A stretch of 64,000 bases of DNA from Diphasiastrum complanatum (GCA_029204225.1 CM055095.1:77943488-78007487); one strand, 5' to 3'; shown: positions 33,437 through 46,462, counted from the first letter of the stretch. A program made the numbers and translations. The notes: a model not told the origin generated them from the letters alone.

Positions 33437-34685
33437 TGGATTATTCTTCTTTTTACTAATCGACTAATCGGTTTTAATCTTCATCTATTGTTTATCCAGT
33501 TCTGTGGATTTTCTTGTGTTTTTACGTAGTCTGTAGAAATACACTTGCCTCTGGCTATTTCAGTTCATTTTTGCAAAAGTGACAGTTTGGTTCGTTTATG
33601 CAGATAGACTGTTTACAGCCAGACAGATTGTTTACAGCCAATTTCATCACTTGAACACTCTTGAGCATTCTAGCTCACTTCTTAGAGTTTTTTAAGAGAT
33701 TGCTATTGCGCTACTGCTTATCAGCAGAGCTGCTTATTATCAGACTTAATCTTAGTTAGGAGTGTGCGATTTCTATCCGCTATTGTCTTGCGCTCATTAG
33801 CATCTGATTTTTTGTTCTTCTGAATCAATACTCTCTCTTATTGTGTTCAGTATATGTCAGAATGCATGCATCTCTGTAGTGCTTTTGTAACTAATAGAAA
33901 TTGTCTGAGAATTCAATACTTTATGTTTGGCTACGTAATCATCTAGTATTTAGCGATTTCAAAGTTAGTTTGTAAAGATTGAACGTGATTTTCATCACTA
34001 CTGCTTTGTTCAATTTTTGATAGGCGTAGTCATGCATTGGAAGTAGGAAGTTTCCGCTGCTATTATCTATCCTACTTTTCGACAAATGGATCATCTAGGC
34101 ACACTCTACGTGATGCTCCGTCCATGAGACGAATGATTTTGAGCTTCCCAGTTACGTCGTCATTCTGGTTGTAATTGTTATTTTGTTGTGCTTTAGTGTA
34201 ATATGGCAGCAACACACTTTTCTATCTGTGTATAACGTAGATGAATGCTTGTTGTGATTTTAATGCACTTCATTGTTGTTTGATCACACTTGTTCACTCA
34301 CTCTGATCAGAACTCAGACGTCTATGACTCCTCAGTTTTGATCAGACGATGGCTATCTTTGATGCCTGAGAAATTTGCACTGTCATACTGCTCTTTCAAT
34401 CTATTTTAGAGCTAAATTTCTGACTAAATCCATTTTTCAGCAATACCACACACAAACCATTTCTAATCTCTTCGATAAACTGTACTCATTTCTGTATTTT
34501 TGTGAGTACGAACTAATTTATAAAATCCTGCTGGGCACCAGAACACTTAAGCTATGATCATACTTAGCATAAACATTCTATTAGACTATTTTTGCATCTA
34601 GCAGCCCATTGTAGCCGGAGAGCTGTTTCGCAAATATCTCGGCTCTCTTCTTCGTTTGCGTTCTCTATACTCCCTTGTCCCATCA
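33437..34685 (+). mobile_element. Copia 5' LTR (family E), plus orientation
   Basis: Starts TG after a polypurine-like GATTAAGGGGAAGTAT (33421-33436) and ends CATCA at 34685. 34086-34550 is the reverse complement of 4777-4313. A primer-binding-site-like TGGTAACAGAG follows at 34689-34699. Confidence 0.7.
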
Positions 34686-36460
34686 AATTGGTAACAGAGT
34701 GTAGTTCAAATAAACCGAGAGATTAAGTTTGTTCTATTTGTATTACTGTTAACATGTCTCATATTGGTAACTCTTTGTCATCATCCAACGAGGTTAGAGT
34801 CATTGACAAGTTCAATGGATCTAACTTCTACATCTAGAAGTTAAAACTCTGGATGACGTTGATAGATAGAGATCTTTGGGATGTAGTAGAAGGTGCTGAC
34901 CTGAAACCAGAAGATGGTGATCAAGCAAAGGCATGGAAGATCAAAGATCAAGAGGCCTTAACATGTGTCACACTCAATCTAGCCAACTCCCAAATATCCC
35001 ATGTTACCACATGCAAAACTTCTAAGGATGCATTAGATTTGTTATCAAATCTCTATGAGACTTATGATGTAACCACTAGATTACATCTTAGAAGGAAGTT
35101 CTTTACTCTTAGCATGTCTGATTCTACTGCCATCACTTCTCACATCAACAACTTGAAATCTTTAATGGATTAGTTATCAGCTGTAGGATGTGCTATTCAA
35201 GATGATGATGCCGTTATGACCTTGCTTTATTCTCTTCCAAAGTTGTATGAACTCTTTTTTGGTGATGATCTCCACACAACCTGACCTCACTCTTCAAAAG
35301 GTGATCGGTCACTTACTTCAAAAAAAGGTGCGGAGAAAGACCAGCAGCTTGTCCATCAAAGACAGATCAATGGCCCTGTACACCAAGAAGAAAGACTATT
35401 CCAAGGGCAAGAATCAAGTGCAGTAGCAGCAACAGCAGAAGCCTCACACTCAAGGTGAGAATATTTGATCACGGAAGAAGCTTTTCTGCAGATATTGCAA
35501 GAGAGCCAATCATGACATCAAAGTGTGTCATATCCGCATCTACAATGAGACAAAAAAACAATAGCAGCAGCTAGATTCCTCCAATGCGACGGAATTCAAG
35601 GAGCAAGATACACATATGTTAATGGCTTACAACAATGGCAACGAAGACCACAATAGCTGGTATCTGGACAACGACGCTACCCAACACATGACCTCTCACA
35701 AAGATGGTTTACCGAGTATGCATCTTACAACAGAGATCAATTCATCTACCTCGAAGATTCAAACACCATAAGCGTGGAAGCCAAAGGGACAATGAAGATC
35801 GCGTTAAAAAATGATCTTTCTATTTATGTCACCAATGTTCTTCACGTACCTCAGTTGTCAAAGGACTTGTTGTTAGTTTCTAAGATGATTGATGAGGGCT
35901 ACACTGTTACTTTCTCATCTGAGCAGTGTACAATCTTCGATGAAGATACTACTCTGACTACATGCACTAGAGTCGGAAGTCTTTACGTACTCTCTAATTC
36001 AGTTGCATTAGAATGTAAATGATAATGCTATTCTGTGACATAGTCAATTTAGACACGTGAATACAAGATCACTTCCCTATATGTGTTGTAATAATTTAGT
36101 TGATGGATTACATTTCTCTTCTTCATTGGATAGGAAATCTTTCTTTTGTGAGTTATGCATCTATGGAAAGCACTCTATAAGCAAGTTCCCAAATCATATT
36201 CCATCAAAACAAAGCATGTATTGGATCTTGTACATAGTGATCTTTGTGGTCCAATGCCAACTCCGTCCTTAGGAGATGCAATCTATTTTATCACTTTCAT
36301 AGATGATTATTCTAGATGGTCTACAGTCATGATCATTAAGCACAAATCTAAAGCCTTTGAATGCTTCAATAGATTCAAGGCCATGGCTGAGACACAAACG
36401 TCTACAAAAGTGAAAATCGCTCACAGTCTGTACGATCTCTTTGCACCCTCTACGAATTCC
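34686..36460 (+). pseudogene. Ty1/copia gag to integrase fragment (family E body)
   Basis: Primer binding site at 34689, then gag from ATG 34755 (D-K-F-N-G-S-N-F-Y, a stop near 34836, then a frame to 35173). CCHC knuckle remnant C-R-Y-C-K-R-A-N-H-D-I-K-V-C at about 35490. Protease with W-Y-L-D-N-D-A-T-Q-H-M-T at about 35659, where the usual D-S-G is D-N-D. Integrase begins H-S-D-L-C-G-P-M and F-I-D-D-Y-S-R-W at 36235-36320. Coding similarity ends at about 36460 in A-rich DNA; reverse transcriptase and RNase H are missing. Many stops. Confidence 0.85.
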
Positions 36461-36730
36461 ATCCTTAAAAAAAATTCCAAAAAAACACAAAAAAATCAGT
36501 ATTTTGATAGAGAGCACCCCTTGTCAGAATTCACGAGTACTGTAGTCTGATTTATCCTCCTGTCCACAATTTCTAGTATTGTCCACAATTTCTGTTACTC
36601 TAGAAAAGTCTAGTTTTTTTTTTTTTAAATTCTCCATTCTGCAAGAAAACTGACTTTTTGACCTTTTTTTTTGGCCAAGTACAGTACTGTCCTGATCCTT
36701 TGTACTATTACTCTATTCCTGAAACTGCAT

Positions 36731-38060
36731 CATGTCTCAAGATTGTGCTGAATCTTCCAATCTTGCTCCTCCATGACTAGGATGCAGAATTCCACGTATC
36801 GATGCACCAAAGTACGATGGAGAATCTGACGTAGTTAGATTTCTCCAAGATTTTGATAATGCATGCCGTTTCTATGGAGATACCTCTGAAACCGAAAAGC
36901 TCCAACTATTCCTGATGGTACTCTTTGAAACAGCCAAAGAGTGGTATCTTAATCTTGAAGCTCCTGATCTTGCTCCTTGGACTACCCTCAAGGACGCTCT
37001 AATCAAGCGTTTCAAACCGTCGAAACTGACTCAGAGCCCATTCAATCAAATCACCCATATCAACACCATTGATCCAACAACTTATTATGTGAATGATACT
37101 GCTCAACCAACATACTCCTCTGAGCAAGTTGTATATTGTCCATATGATCCTAATGCTCAAGCGGTTGACCCCAGTGCCCAAACCTATGATCCTAACCAAG
37201 CTGTGTTTGCCACGCATCAACTTCCAGCAATACGAGAATGTTTTATCTTTGTAGGTAAACATCCTAGTATTCGCTGCCCAGATAAACTTCACTTTCCACC
37301 AGCTTGTGAAAATTGCCGCATTGAACATAATTTGAAAGATTGTCCTTCCCGATCTAAACCAGCTTTTTTTGTCTGTTCTGTGCAAGTAGAAACATTGGCA
37401 GTCGAAACTCATCCAGCATGGGTCTTGACTCATGCACAAACCCAATGCCAAGCCCCTACCGTTGCACCCAACAAAACCCAGCGGCCTAATACACCGCCAA
37501 GGGAAGGTTCGACACCCATTGTCTATCCTCACCGATCCGAAGAAATTAGGTTGCATCACCAGTATCGACAACAAATTCAAAATGCAGACCATGGACTATT
37601 GTACCAAATGGGTCGAAGCTAGAGCTGTTCGCAATGCTGACGCTCGTTCCACCGCAAAATTTGTCTATGAACAGGTTATCGTTCATTTTGGTTGCCCCCT
37701 AGAACTTATCAATAATAGGGGTACATATTTCTTTAACTCTGTCATAGCATATCTACTTTCAAAATTCTTTGTGGTACATCACAAAAGTTCCTCGTATTAT
37801 CCACGATGCAATGGCCAGGCAGAATCAACCAACAAAATATAATGTGGTGTTCTAACCAAGACCGTCGAGTCCAACGATTTGATTGGGAACTAAAACTTCA
37901 CGCTGCTCTTTGGGCCTATCGCACTAAGCTGAAGAGAGCCACAGGTCTTACTCCTTTCCAGCTAGTCTATGGCCAGGAAGCTATCCGATTGATATGAATG
38001 ATTCATAAATCGATTGAGACTAAAACATCGATACCATTGAAGTTCTCGGGAATTTCACAT
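36731..38060 (+). pseudogene. Ty3/gypsy gag fused to integrase by internal deletion
   Basis: 36731-37400 is gag-like: P-K-Y-D-G-E-S-D-V-V-R-F-L-Q-D-F, A-K-E-W-Y-L-N-L, T-L-K-D-A-L-I-K-R-F, then a cysteine/histidine-rich part (C-P-D-K ... C-E-N-C-R-I-E-H-N-L-K-D-C). Protease, reverse transcriptase and RNase H are absent. From about 37580 the sequence is integrase: D-Y-C-T-K-W-V-E-A, H-F-G-C-P-L-E-L-I, S-S-S-Y-Y-P-R-C-N-G-Q-A-E-S-T-N, and L-H-A-A-L-W-A-Y-R-T ending near G-L-T-P-F-Q-L-V-Y-G. The expected D in L-I-x-D-x-G is N. One frameshift lies near 37840. No LTR seen. Confidence 0.85.
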
Positions 38061-38374
38061 TCCAACTTCCGAGTACTTATTCCAACTCTCAAAGAATGAG
38101 TGGGAATAAACATATAATTTTTACCGCCTTCTTTTGTTCTTTTACTTATTATGTTGGTACGCCTTAGCTTCAAGCTCGTCAACCCAACCAATCCTAGATC
38201 AAACGAATCTTGCCCTCAAGCTATGGATCAATCTCAAAGAGGAATGAGGAATCACACCAACAACATACGGCTACTAGCACCACAATCAAGCTTATACTAG
38301 TGAGAGCCCAATAGGCATACTTATACCCTCCAAGGCCACCACTAGTAGTGCACTGTGACACCTCACTGGACACC

Positions 38375-38755
38375 TTAGCAGTCTATCTGGGCCATGTCAT
38401 CTAGTTTCTCAAATGACTCACTGATAGACCAATATAAATCCACCATCATGAGTTTAGGCCTACAACCATTAATTATGACCTTATACACATAAGGCCCCAA
38501 TTCCCTTATAGTCACAATTAACTTACGAGTGGTTGGTCTACTGATCCCTAGCGTGGACATGCTACTCGAGACCAGTCGTGGGCATGATAGCCTTACTATT
38601 GAACGATATTTTGTTTGATGATCATGCTGCCATCTCCTATTGGAATGTCTTAGAGTTATTACCCTTTGGAACATTTGGCTTGATAGAAATAGTAGGGAAT
38701 TTGGGAACGGTGATTTTGTTATTTCTCCCCTACTGCTTTTTAAAGAGACTGACAA
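38375..38755 (-). pseudogene. Possible gypsy gag-protease relic
   Basis: The minus-strand frame contains P-Y-V-Y-K-V-I-I-N-G-C-R-P-K-L-M-M-V-D followed by S-I-S-E-S-F-E-K-L-D-D-M. This resembles the start of a gypsy retropepsin (x-V-D-T-G-S-S-x-x-x-x-S) with the glycine and serines lost. Short and weak; a chance frame is possible. Confidence 0.3.
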
Positions 38756-38852
38756 GTTATTATGTCTCTAGGTGACTTCTTTGAGATTTCACTTTGTACC
38801 TTGTATAAAATTATTAATCTATGGTTAGTTTTTTTGAGAGGAAAAAATAAAA

Positions 38853-39570
38853 AATTAACAAATGTATGAATTTTTTTAAAGAAAAACTGCCTAGGTTTTG
38901 GACCCTTGGCATTGTGCTTTGTTCGCTACAAGAGCTCTCAACCCTATAACTTAGTCCTAGTACATATTCTCTACTCATAAGAATAACAAACTTAGTTATA
39001 TTTGATACATAAGTCTAAATACAAAAATCAATTTCTAATTCTAAGTAATCAAAAGGTGCTAAGGATATCAATTTAATGCAAATAAATTTTTTATGGAAGA
39101 AAGATTCTAGCACATTTTCCCATGGCTTTATCCAACTCTAAAGTGTTTATGTGAAGTTTTTTTCTCATCAAATTGAATCTATCAAATATATCATTTAGTC
39201 GAAGTGACAAGACATCATTAATCTTTACAAATTTACAAAGATCATAGTTGACCCTTTTATTCATTATAAATTTGAGGTGAATTATGTTTTCAATAATTAT
39301 TATTTAGAGGAGTTACAATGATTGTGACTAAAATAATGGATGTTATGTCTTTTTTTTTCCCCTTGTTTTATGTGTGATTATACTTGAGGGTAGATCCCAA
39401 TCATGTGTCTTTTTTTGGTGGGCATCACATGAATCATATAATTGTCTTTTCCAGTGTTAGCATGAATTATTTTGGCATCATCGACCAAGGTCCAATTTCA
39501 TAGAAGAAGCTGACGAACTCAAGTGGATTCCACAACATAATTGCATTTTTTTGTTTTTTAACTTTTTATC
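38853..39570 (+). repeat. Dispersed ~715-bp non-coding repeat, copy 1
   Basis: Aligns end to end with 63155-63869 in the same orientation, from ATTAACAA(A/G)TGTATG to TTGCATTTTT...AACTTT. Identity looks like 80 % or more, with small indels. Both copies lack coding potential. The last 80 bases are duplicated again at about 39605-39692. Neither terminal inverted repeats nor target duplications are obvious. Confidence 0.8.
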
Positions 39571-39599
39571 AAGAACAGAGTGCCACTTCAACAACAGGT

Positions 39600-39692
39600 T
39601 AGGTTAAAACAAGGTCCAATTTTAGAGAAGGGCTTGAAGTGGATTCCACTACGCAATTGCATTTTTAAGTTTTGAACTTTTTCTAATAAGAA
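39600..39692 (+). repeat. Tandem partial copy of the dispersed repeat end
   Basis: AAGGTCCAATTT(C/T)A(T)AGAAG, AGTGGATTCCAC and AATTGCATTTTT recur in the same order as at 39488-39570. Confidence 0.65.
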
Positions 39693-40885
39693 AAGAGGCT
39701 GAACGGGGTTACGACAAGTTATGACATTAGTCCTAGTTGGAGCCGCATTAGCAACAAGTTATGTTCTAAACTTGTAGTGTGTCCACTATATTTGGCACCA
39801 ACCCCTCCTCTTCCCAAAAAAAAAAGAAACGTGATCTCCTTCCTTGGGTGCCATTTCCACTCCATCACAAAAATATAAAATAAATATATAAGTAGAAGGT
39901 TGCGTGTCCCTGGTCGGTGACCCATTGACTGCTCGACGCGTGGACGACGGCGCCTGGGGCCGCTTTTCCAACACGGCGTTGCTTCAACTGACGGGCCATA
40001 GTCGAATGGCCCGGCTTCAAAACCTCCGATATGAAGTGCATCTGGCGGGATCTTTCTTCAGAACGAAGGGGGGAAACCTACGAACATGCTGTGGACTTCA
40101 GCTTTGACGTGAAAAGGCTAAGTTTTGATGGGACATTTCTCCCCAGAATGAAAGGAGGTAAGTTACGCATGTGCGTGTTTGGAGGGCTGTTGACCGGACC
40201 GGTTTCGTCAGATTGAAGGGCACAACTGATATAGGTGGTGAAAAAATAGCCCTTATCACTCTCTCTCTCTCTCTGCGCAATGCGCTGCGCAGAATCTCCA
40301 TGTCCATATCTGTCTATGTCTGTCTGTGCATGATCTTCGCAGGATCTCCATTTCCATGTCTCTCCGGAGGAACTAGAAAGACAGAAATGATGCGGATCAT
40401 GAATAATGTGGATTGTATTTGCTTTTGCGTGCTAATTCGATGTCTTTCTAGCTGGATACGGTTTGGATGACAGTGAAATTATGGAGGCATGGACAAGTTA
40501 GCGTTAGCCTGGCTTTAAAGCGCGTGATCTGGTGACGGCATATCACGAAAAGCACAAGGTGATGAAAGATCACAAGAAATACATGGTTATTTGTTGTTGT
40601 TGCTGTTGTGAGTATGAGATGTGCAGGCAATTGCTATCGGCACCTGGCGATTGCTTTAGAGTTGGCATGATTTATGGGAGTTAACGAAGGGTGAGGTTTT
40701 TCTGCTGTTACGGAAGACGAAGGTGGTGGATATCATACGGTACATCGCTTCGGTTTATCTTTTCGCTCGCTTCAGTTTGCGAAAGGCATTGACATTTGGA
40801 CATGGCAATGCTAGCGCCGTGAGGATTTGGCGAGTAAAATTCTGTGAGCAGTTGCTGTTTTAGATTGTTCTGCTGCTACTGCAAA
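39693..40885. promoter_or_regulatory. Upstream region and probable 5' UTR of the CHX gene
   Basis: From about 39900 the base composition becomes richer in G and C than upstream, as expected for a plant promoter/leader. A possible 5' UTR intron has a donor AG|GTAAGT at 40157/40158 and an acceptor GTGCAG at 40622-40627. A short (CT)n lies at 40258-40273. No clear TATA box. Inference only; transcript data would decide. Confidence 0.35.
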
Positions 40886-43800
40886 ATGGCGGCCGCTTCT
40901 CCATTGCATCATGCTGTCCCTCAGACCGCTGCGACGAATGCCACCTGCATCAAACCCATGACGGCCACATCGAACGGGGCGTGGCAGGGCGATAATCCCA
41001 TCGATTATGCGTTGCCTCTACTTGTTATTCAGACCGTATTTGTTCTCATTCTAACACGAACATTAGCGTTTCTTTTGAAGCCCCTCAGACAACCTCGAGT
41101 GATTGCGGAGATAATTGTAAGTCCTACACGATTATTACGATTCTTAATTTCTTCTTTTGCGACTTCGTCAGCATATATTTGTAACGACATTGTGGAGTTG
41201 AAATAGGATATTGCAATCCCGGACCCTTGAAAGAAATGGCAAATTTCTGCAGGAATTACGACACACATTGTTGGCATATGTATTCAAGAGTGCTATAAGT
41301 AGTCTAACATTTGATGACAATGTACACAAAAAAATATATTTTTGTGCTGTCAATAGAAAGCAATCTAACAGAGTTCCAAGTATATGGCGACACAATCAGG
41401 GTTTTTGATGTCGTTGATCACCAAAAACGTTGCTATAAGAAATTTGATATTTGCTATAAGGAATTCATAGGTTTATCGTAATAACTGTTACTATTATGAT
41501 TTCAACAAATACACTTTGTTCAAAGAGCATCAGCGAGCGTTATAGTTTCCTGCTCCGATGCGTGCTAATGCTCATCTTCCTAGCGTAAATACCACTAATG
41601 GTCATAAGCGCAAATGTTTACAAGCAGACTTCTAAGGTCTAAAAATCGCTTTGTTCCATTTTAATAAAGAGCCTAGAGGTGTCCAGTTGCTCTCTGCTTG
41701 ATTCAAATTTACGATCGAGTAAGTATTCCGGAGGAGTGAATTTACTTTTCTAAATTCAAACTCTAGATTTTTTGTCGAATATCTTTCTATGAACGGCTAC
41801 TATTCCACGTCCTGAATGGAGTTTAAATACTGGTTCGGTGAAGTTGCAATTCCTGTAAAGTAGCACATCCGCATGTTGATTTTTTGTTTCCTCTAGGATG
41901 CCAGTCTGATGTGCTCTCTTTACTTCATGGGATTGTGATTTCAGGGAGGAATACTTTTAGGACCTTCTGCTTTGGGCCGGGATCACGCGTACCTGAACAA
42001 GATCTTTCCTAAGCAAAGTCTGACAGTTCTTGATACATTTGCGAATATGGGCCTTTTATTCTTCTTATTTTTGGTGGGACTTGAGCTAGATCTTAAGGCA
42101 CTCCGCAGGACTGGTAGGGAGGCTTTGATAATAGCAGGTGCTGGCATCTCTGTGCCCTTTATAGCGGGAATAGGAGTTTCTTTTGTTCTTCGGGATACCA
42201 TATCCAAAGGCGCAAAATTTGCCCCATTTTTGGTTTTCATGGGAGTTGCAATGTCAATCACTGCTTTTCCTGTGCTTGCACGTATTCTGGCTGAACGCAA
42301 GCTTCTAACTACTGACGTAGGCCAGACAGCAATGTCAGCTGCTGCTGTTAACGATGTAGTGGCTTGGATACTGCTTGCTCTTGCTGTGGCCCTTTCAGGC
42401 TCACATAGAAGCCCTGCAATAGCTGCATATGTGCTCCTTTGTGGACTTGCTTATCTTGTGTTTATGTTCCTTGTCGTGAAACCGATCATGACGCGAATTG
42501 CTAATCGTTCTCCTGACAAAGAGCCAGTGAAAGAAATTTATGTTACCATCACTCTAGCTGGAGTTTTAGTTGCAGGATTTGTAACAGATTCAATAGGCAT
42601 ACATGGAATATTTGGAGCATTTGTATTTGGCCTGATAATTCCCAAAGATGGACCATTTGCAGGGATCCTGATTGAAAAACTCGAAGACTTTGTCACCATA
42701 TTGATGCTGCCATTGTATTTCGCATCAAGTGGCTTGAAAACAAACGTCGGGGCAATCCATGGGGCTAGATCTGGTGGCCTTCTGGTGCTGGTCATTACAA
42801 CAGCGTGCGTTGGAAAAATCTTTGGAACCTTCTTAGCTGGCATGGCACATGGTTTGCAAGCAAGAAAAGCCCTAACATTGGGATTTCTCATGAATACAAA
42901 AGGTTTGGTGGAGTTGATTGTTCTGAACATTGGCAAGGAAAGAAAGGTATGCAACGGTTTGCCAACCTTTAAAAGTTTTGATTTCTGGTCCAGGCCACTT
43001 AATTTGTTAGCAATTGCTCCTGTAAGAATCTGTGCCAATTTGATCTATGATATGTATAAAGGCAGACTGTGTCAAGCAAGTTCTTTCTTGACGTTCCATG
43101 CAACTAGACATAACAAAATGTGCTGTCTTTTTTTATGTCCAGTATTATCCTAGACACAATATTGATAGAATTTTTTGGCATTTTAGGGGATATAATACAG
43201 CTCCATGGACTAAGCTTCGTTGGCTCTTTTGGACCGATAGGTTGCTTGAGCCTTGAACATAGTTACGTTATTTTAGTGAGGAGTTTGTGCTTTTTCCTGT
43301 TTATTCCAGTTAAAGCAGGCTTTAAATGTAAAGATTCGTTCAACGTCATTTCTTAACAGGCCTATCACTATTCAGACTCAAAAGGTGCATTTGTTATGTT
43401 ATTGATTTCTGTCTCTTCAGTGAGATTTGAATAGACGTTGAACATAGCAATAATTGTGCTCGAGCAACCCATCAGTCCAGGATGACATACTTTTGACGTC
43501 TCTCTTTATCGTCATCATTCTCGTCATATAACAAATTTGTATCCAAGCACTCAGCAGTTGTCGAGCCTATCTGACACAATTCAGTAAAACTTCGTTCATT
43601 GTCATTAAATCTAGAATTAACTGAAGGTTATTCATCGTCTTTCGATTTGCAGATGGTTGGTAGAAATGTGGAGCAAAAAATTTCCTATTTTGTTTCAGGA
43701 GTATATTTTGTTGTGCAATGTTGTGGTATGAAGTATAAATAATTTATCTTGCAATGGTTTGCCAGAAACTTTGGAAATTCGTGCAGAGCCGTCTAAACTG

Positions 43801-45110
43801 TTGATAATGATGTTCAGGTCCTTAATGACGAGACGTTTGCGATCATGGTTCTCATGGCTCTCTTCACAACATTCATTACGACGCCCATTGTTATGGCACT
43901 TTATAAACCAGCAAGAAATCGTGTTCCTTACAATCGTCGCAAAGTGGACATAGACAAGCCCAAGGATGAGCTCCGAATTTTGACATGTGTCCATGGTATG
44001 AAGAATGTACCTGCAATTATAAACCTAGTCGAAACCACAAGAGGAACCCGAAAGCAAGCCTTGCGACTGTACATTCTGCATCTAGTGGAACTCTCTGAAA
44101 GGTCATCAGCAATTATGATGGTTCATCGAGTGAGAAAAGATGGCCGGCCCTTTTGGAATCGCGGAGTGGGTGACGGAGACAATATTGTGGTGACCTTTGA
44201 AGCATATGGACAACTCAGTAAGGTAATGGTGCGACCCATGACAGCAATTTCTGGCTTCGAAGACATGCATGATGACATATGCAACACAGCTGCAGAAAAA
44301 AGAGCTGCAATTATAATTCTGCCTCATCACAAGTATCAGCGGTTTGATGGAGTACTGGAGACCATGAATCCGGGATTTCGTGCAGTAAATCAGCGTGTTC
44401 TACAGCATGCACCTTGTTCTGTTGGCATTCTTGTTGATCGAGGCCTTGGGGCATTTGTGCAACTTGCTCCCAGTACTGTTGATCACAATATCAGTGTCTT
44501 CTTTACTGGTGGCCCGGATGATCGAGAAGCTCTGGTTCTTGGTTGTCGGATGGCTGAACACCCAGGCATAAAACTGACAGTAATACATTTTGTAAAAAAG
44601 CAAGATGCACCTGTTGCTGCAGACAGTAGTGCTGTGGGTGCATCTGATTATGTACGGAATAACTCCATTCAAAAAGTCACCGCCAATTCAGATACCTTCC
44701 ACTTCGCAATTCTGGGGCTGGATTCTGAAAGAGAAAGTAAACTGGATGAAGAGTGTCTTGCTACTGTAAACACAAAGCAAAATTCTGCAGAGTCTATCTC
44801 TTTCGAAGAAATTCCTGTTCATGATCCAATTGAAGCTGCCATAGGAATTGCAGCAAAACACAGGTATGATTTAATATTGGTAGGCCGTGCTCGGCGTCCT
44901 AGTCCTTTGATTGTAAGCATGGTGAGATTACCTGCAGAATCATCTGAATTGGGCCCAGTTGGTGATGCTCTCACAGCACTAGGAACGGAGATTAGGGCTT
45001 CAATTTTGGTTATTCAGCAACACGATCCTCATTTGGTTCCAGATTCTTCTTCCGCAAAAATATCAACTTCAGTTTCATCAGATGAAACGAATGGTACTTT
45101 ACCAGTATAG
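40886..45110 (+). CDS. CHX-type cation/H+ antiporter (CHX17-20 clade), three exons
   Basis: Predicted 841-residue membrane protein. Exons: 40886-41116 (77 codons), 41945-42946 (334 codons) and 43818-45110 (430 codons plus stop). Both introns are GT-AG (GTAAGT, GTATGC donors; TTTCAG, GTTCAG acceptors), phase 0, 828 and 871 bases. An open frame extends upstream of the ATG at 40886, but without another ATG. The N-terminal half is the CPA2 Na+/H+ exchanger domain (about residues 45-430), with Q-P-R-V-I-A-E-I-I, G-L-E-L-D, S-I-T-A-F-P-V-L-A-R-I-L and the Asn-Asp pair (Asp214) in A-V-N-D-V-V-A-W. Exon 3 finishes the last helices (L-N-D-E-T-F-A-I-M-V-L-M-A-L-F). It then gives the hydrophilic regulatory half (L-R-I-L-T-C-V-H-G; S-E-R-S-S-A-I-M-M-V-H), typical of plant CHX proteins. 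Known for the family: K+/pH homeostasis in endomembranes. Length is near the usual 800-850, no defects. Confidence 0.93.
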
Positions 45111-46359
45111 CTGGAAATAGCATTTATTGGTTACATGATTGGACATAAGCATGATGCAAGTGAATTTATGCATCAAAGTGGAATTTGCTACACGGTCGTT
45201 ATACTTATTCCAGTTTTTTGTTAGCTGTCCTCAGTTAGATTTACTCAGATACTACAAAATTGATAATTATGTTTCCAACTCAGAGATACTGGAACAAAAG
45301 ACAGACACTGGAGAAGCTAAGTCATCGCCATGGCTTAGCATTTGCAAGCTTGAGGGAGTTTTTTTCCTGCTGTGGTGTCTATAGAGCACCTAGTTCTGCT
45401 TGAGTTTCTACTTAGGATTGTGAATTGTCCCAGGTAGAAAATTTATGTACAGTTGATTGCACAGCAGTGGCAAATTTTATAAGTTGTTCCTAAGCTTGCT
45501 AAATATCACAACTCATGCTGATTTGAGTGGTCATTTGTTTTTAAGCAATCATGCCATGATAGATCATACCTTACTATTGTATGAAAACACTCTTCAGAAA
45601 ATGTGTGCTTGTTTTTGGCCCATGTCCTTCATTGTATGCGTCATAAGCCTGACATTGTTTTTCAAATGCAGCATATGAATCTATAGAGCTCTAAGGCACA
45701 AGCTGCTACAATAATCAAGAATTCATATCTGCTTAATCAAAATAGATCCTATGCCAATCAACAATCATGCATTTCACCAAGAATGTAGGGACAAAATTTT
45801 GTAATTCTATCAACAAGTATATCTCAAACCTCTACTCTAATTTCTAAATAAGAGCATGCTGTTTACAGGTCTATCTGCAATATTGAACACTTTGACATAT
45901 TTGACAAATCAACATATAGGCATTGCCTACGTGGATCCAAAGTCATATTGATGTAGAAGCACATAAAACATCTTCTTCCTACAAGTTCCATGTCATTTCC
46001 CTCTTTGTGTCCATCTCAACTCATCCTAAATCTTGAGAGTATCTTGGTATGCTTGCTCATCATACATTATGATAAGTAGTACATCTTCAAAAATTTGACT
46101 AAACTATTACACAAGCTGAAAATGTTTACATGCCACAGAACCAAGGGGTTTTTGCATTTGAGCCACTTACCTCCTAGTTTAGAAGTTATATTGATGCTTA
46201 TTTCGACTCTTTCAAATTACATTATTGCAAGTGTGAAGTATCACTATCAACCCAAAACAAGGCAATACCAACCGGGATACCAACATGGAGCACTTCTACT
46301 ACAAAGATAAGCACAAATTAAAAGCATTTGAGTATTCTGTTTCTAATGAACATTTCCTG
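45111..46359. other. 3' flank of CHX and intergenic DNA
   Basis: The CHX 3' UTR must begin here. No AATAAA was seen close to the stop, so the poly(A) site is unresolved. The open frames at 45139-45384 and 45457-45678 are short and featureless. Confidence 0.4.
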
Positions 46360-46462
46360 TGTGTATGTATGGATGTGTTAATCTATATGTGTGTATGTAT
46401 GAGTGAGAGTGTGCACACGTGTGTGCATGTGTACATGTATGTGTATGTGTGAGAATGTATGT
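46360..46462. repeat. Imperfect (TG)n/(TATG)n purine-pyrimidine tract
   Basis: About 100 bases of alternating TG, TATG and GCACAC, including GTGCACACGTGTGTGC, with potential to form Z-DNA. Not obviously part of a transposon. Confidence 0.75.

Noticed and set aside
42538-43038. Minus-strand frame of 166 codons inside the CHX gene
   Set aside because: Antisense shadow of exon 2 of a well-supported gene.
46414-46423. CACACGTGTG as another LTR marker
   Set aside because: Here it is embedded in a TG/CA microsatellite and has no LTR context, so it is expected by chance.
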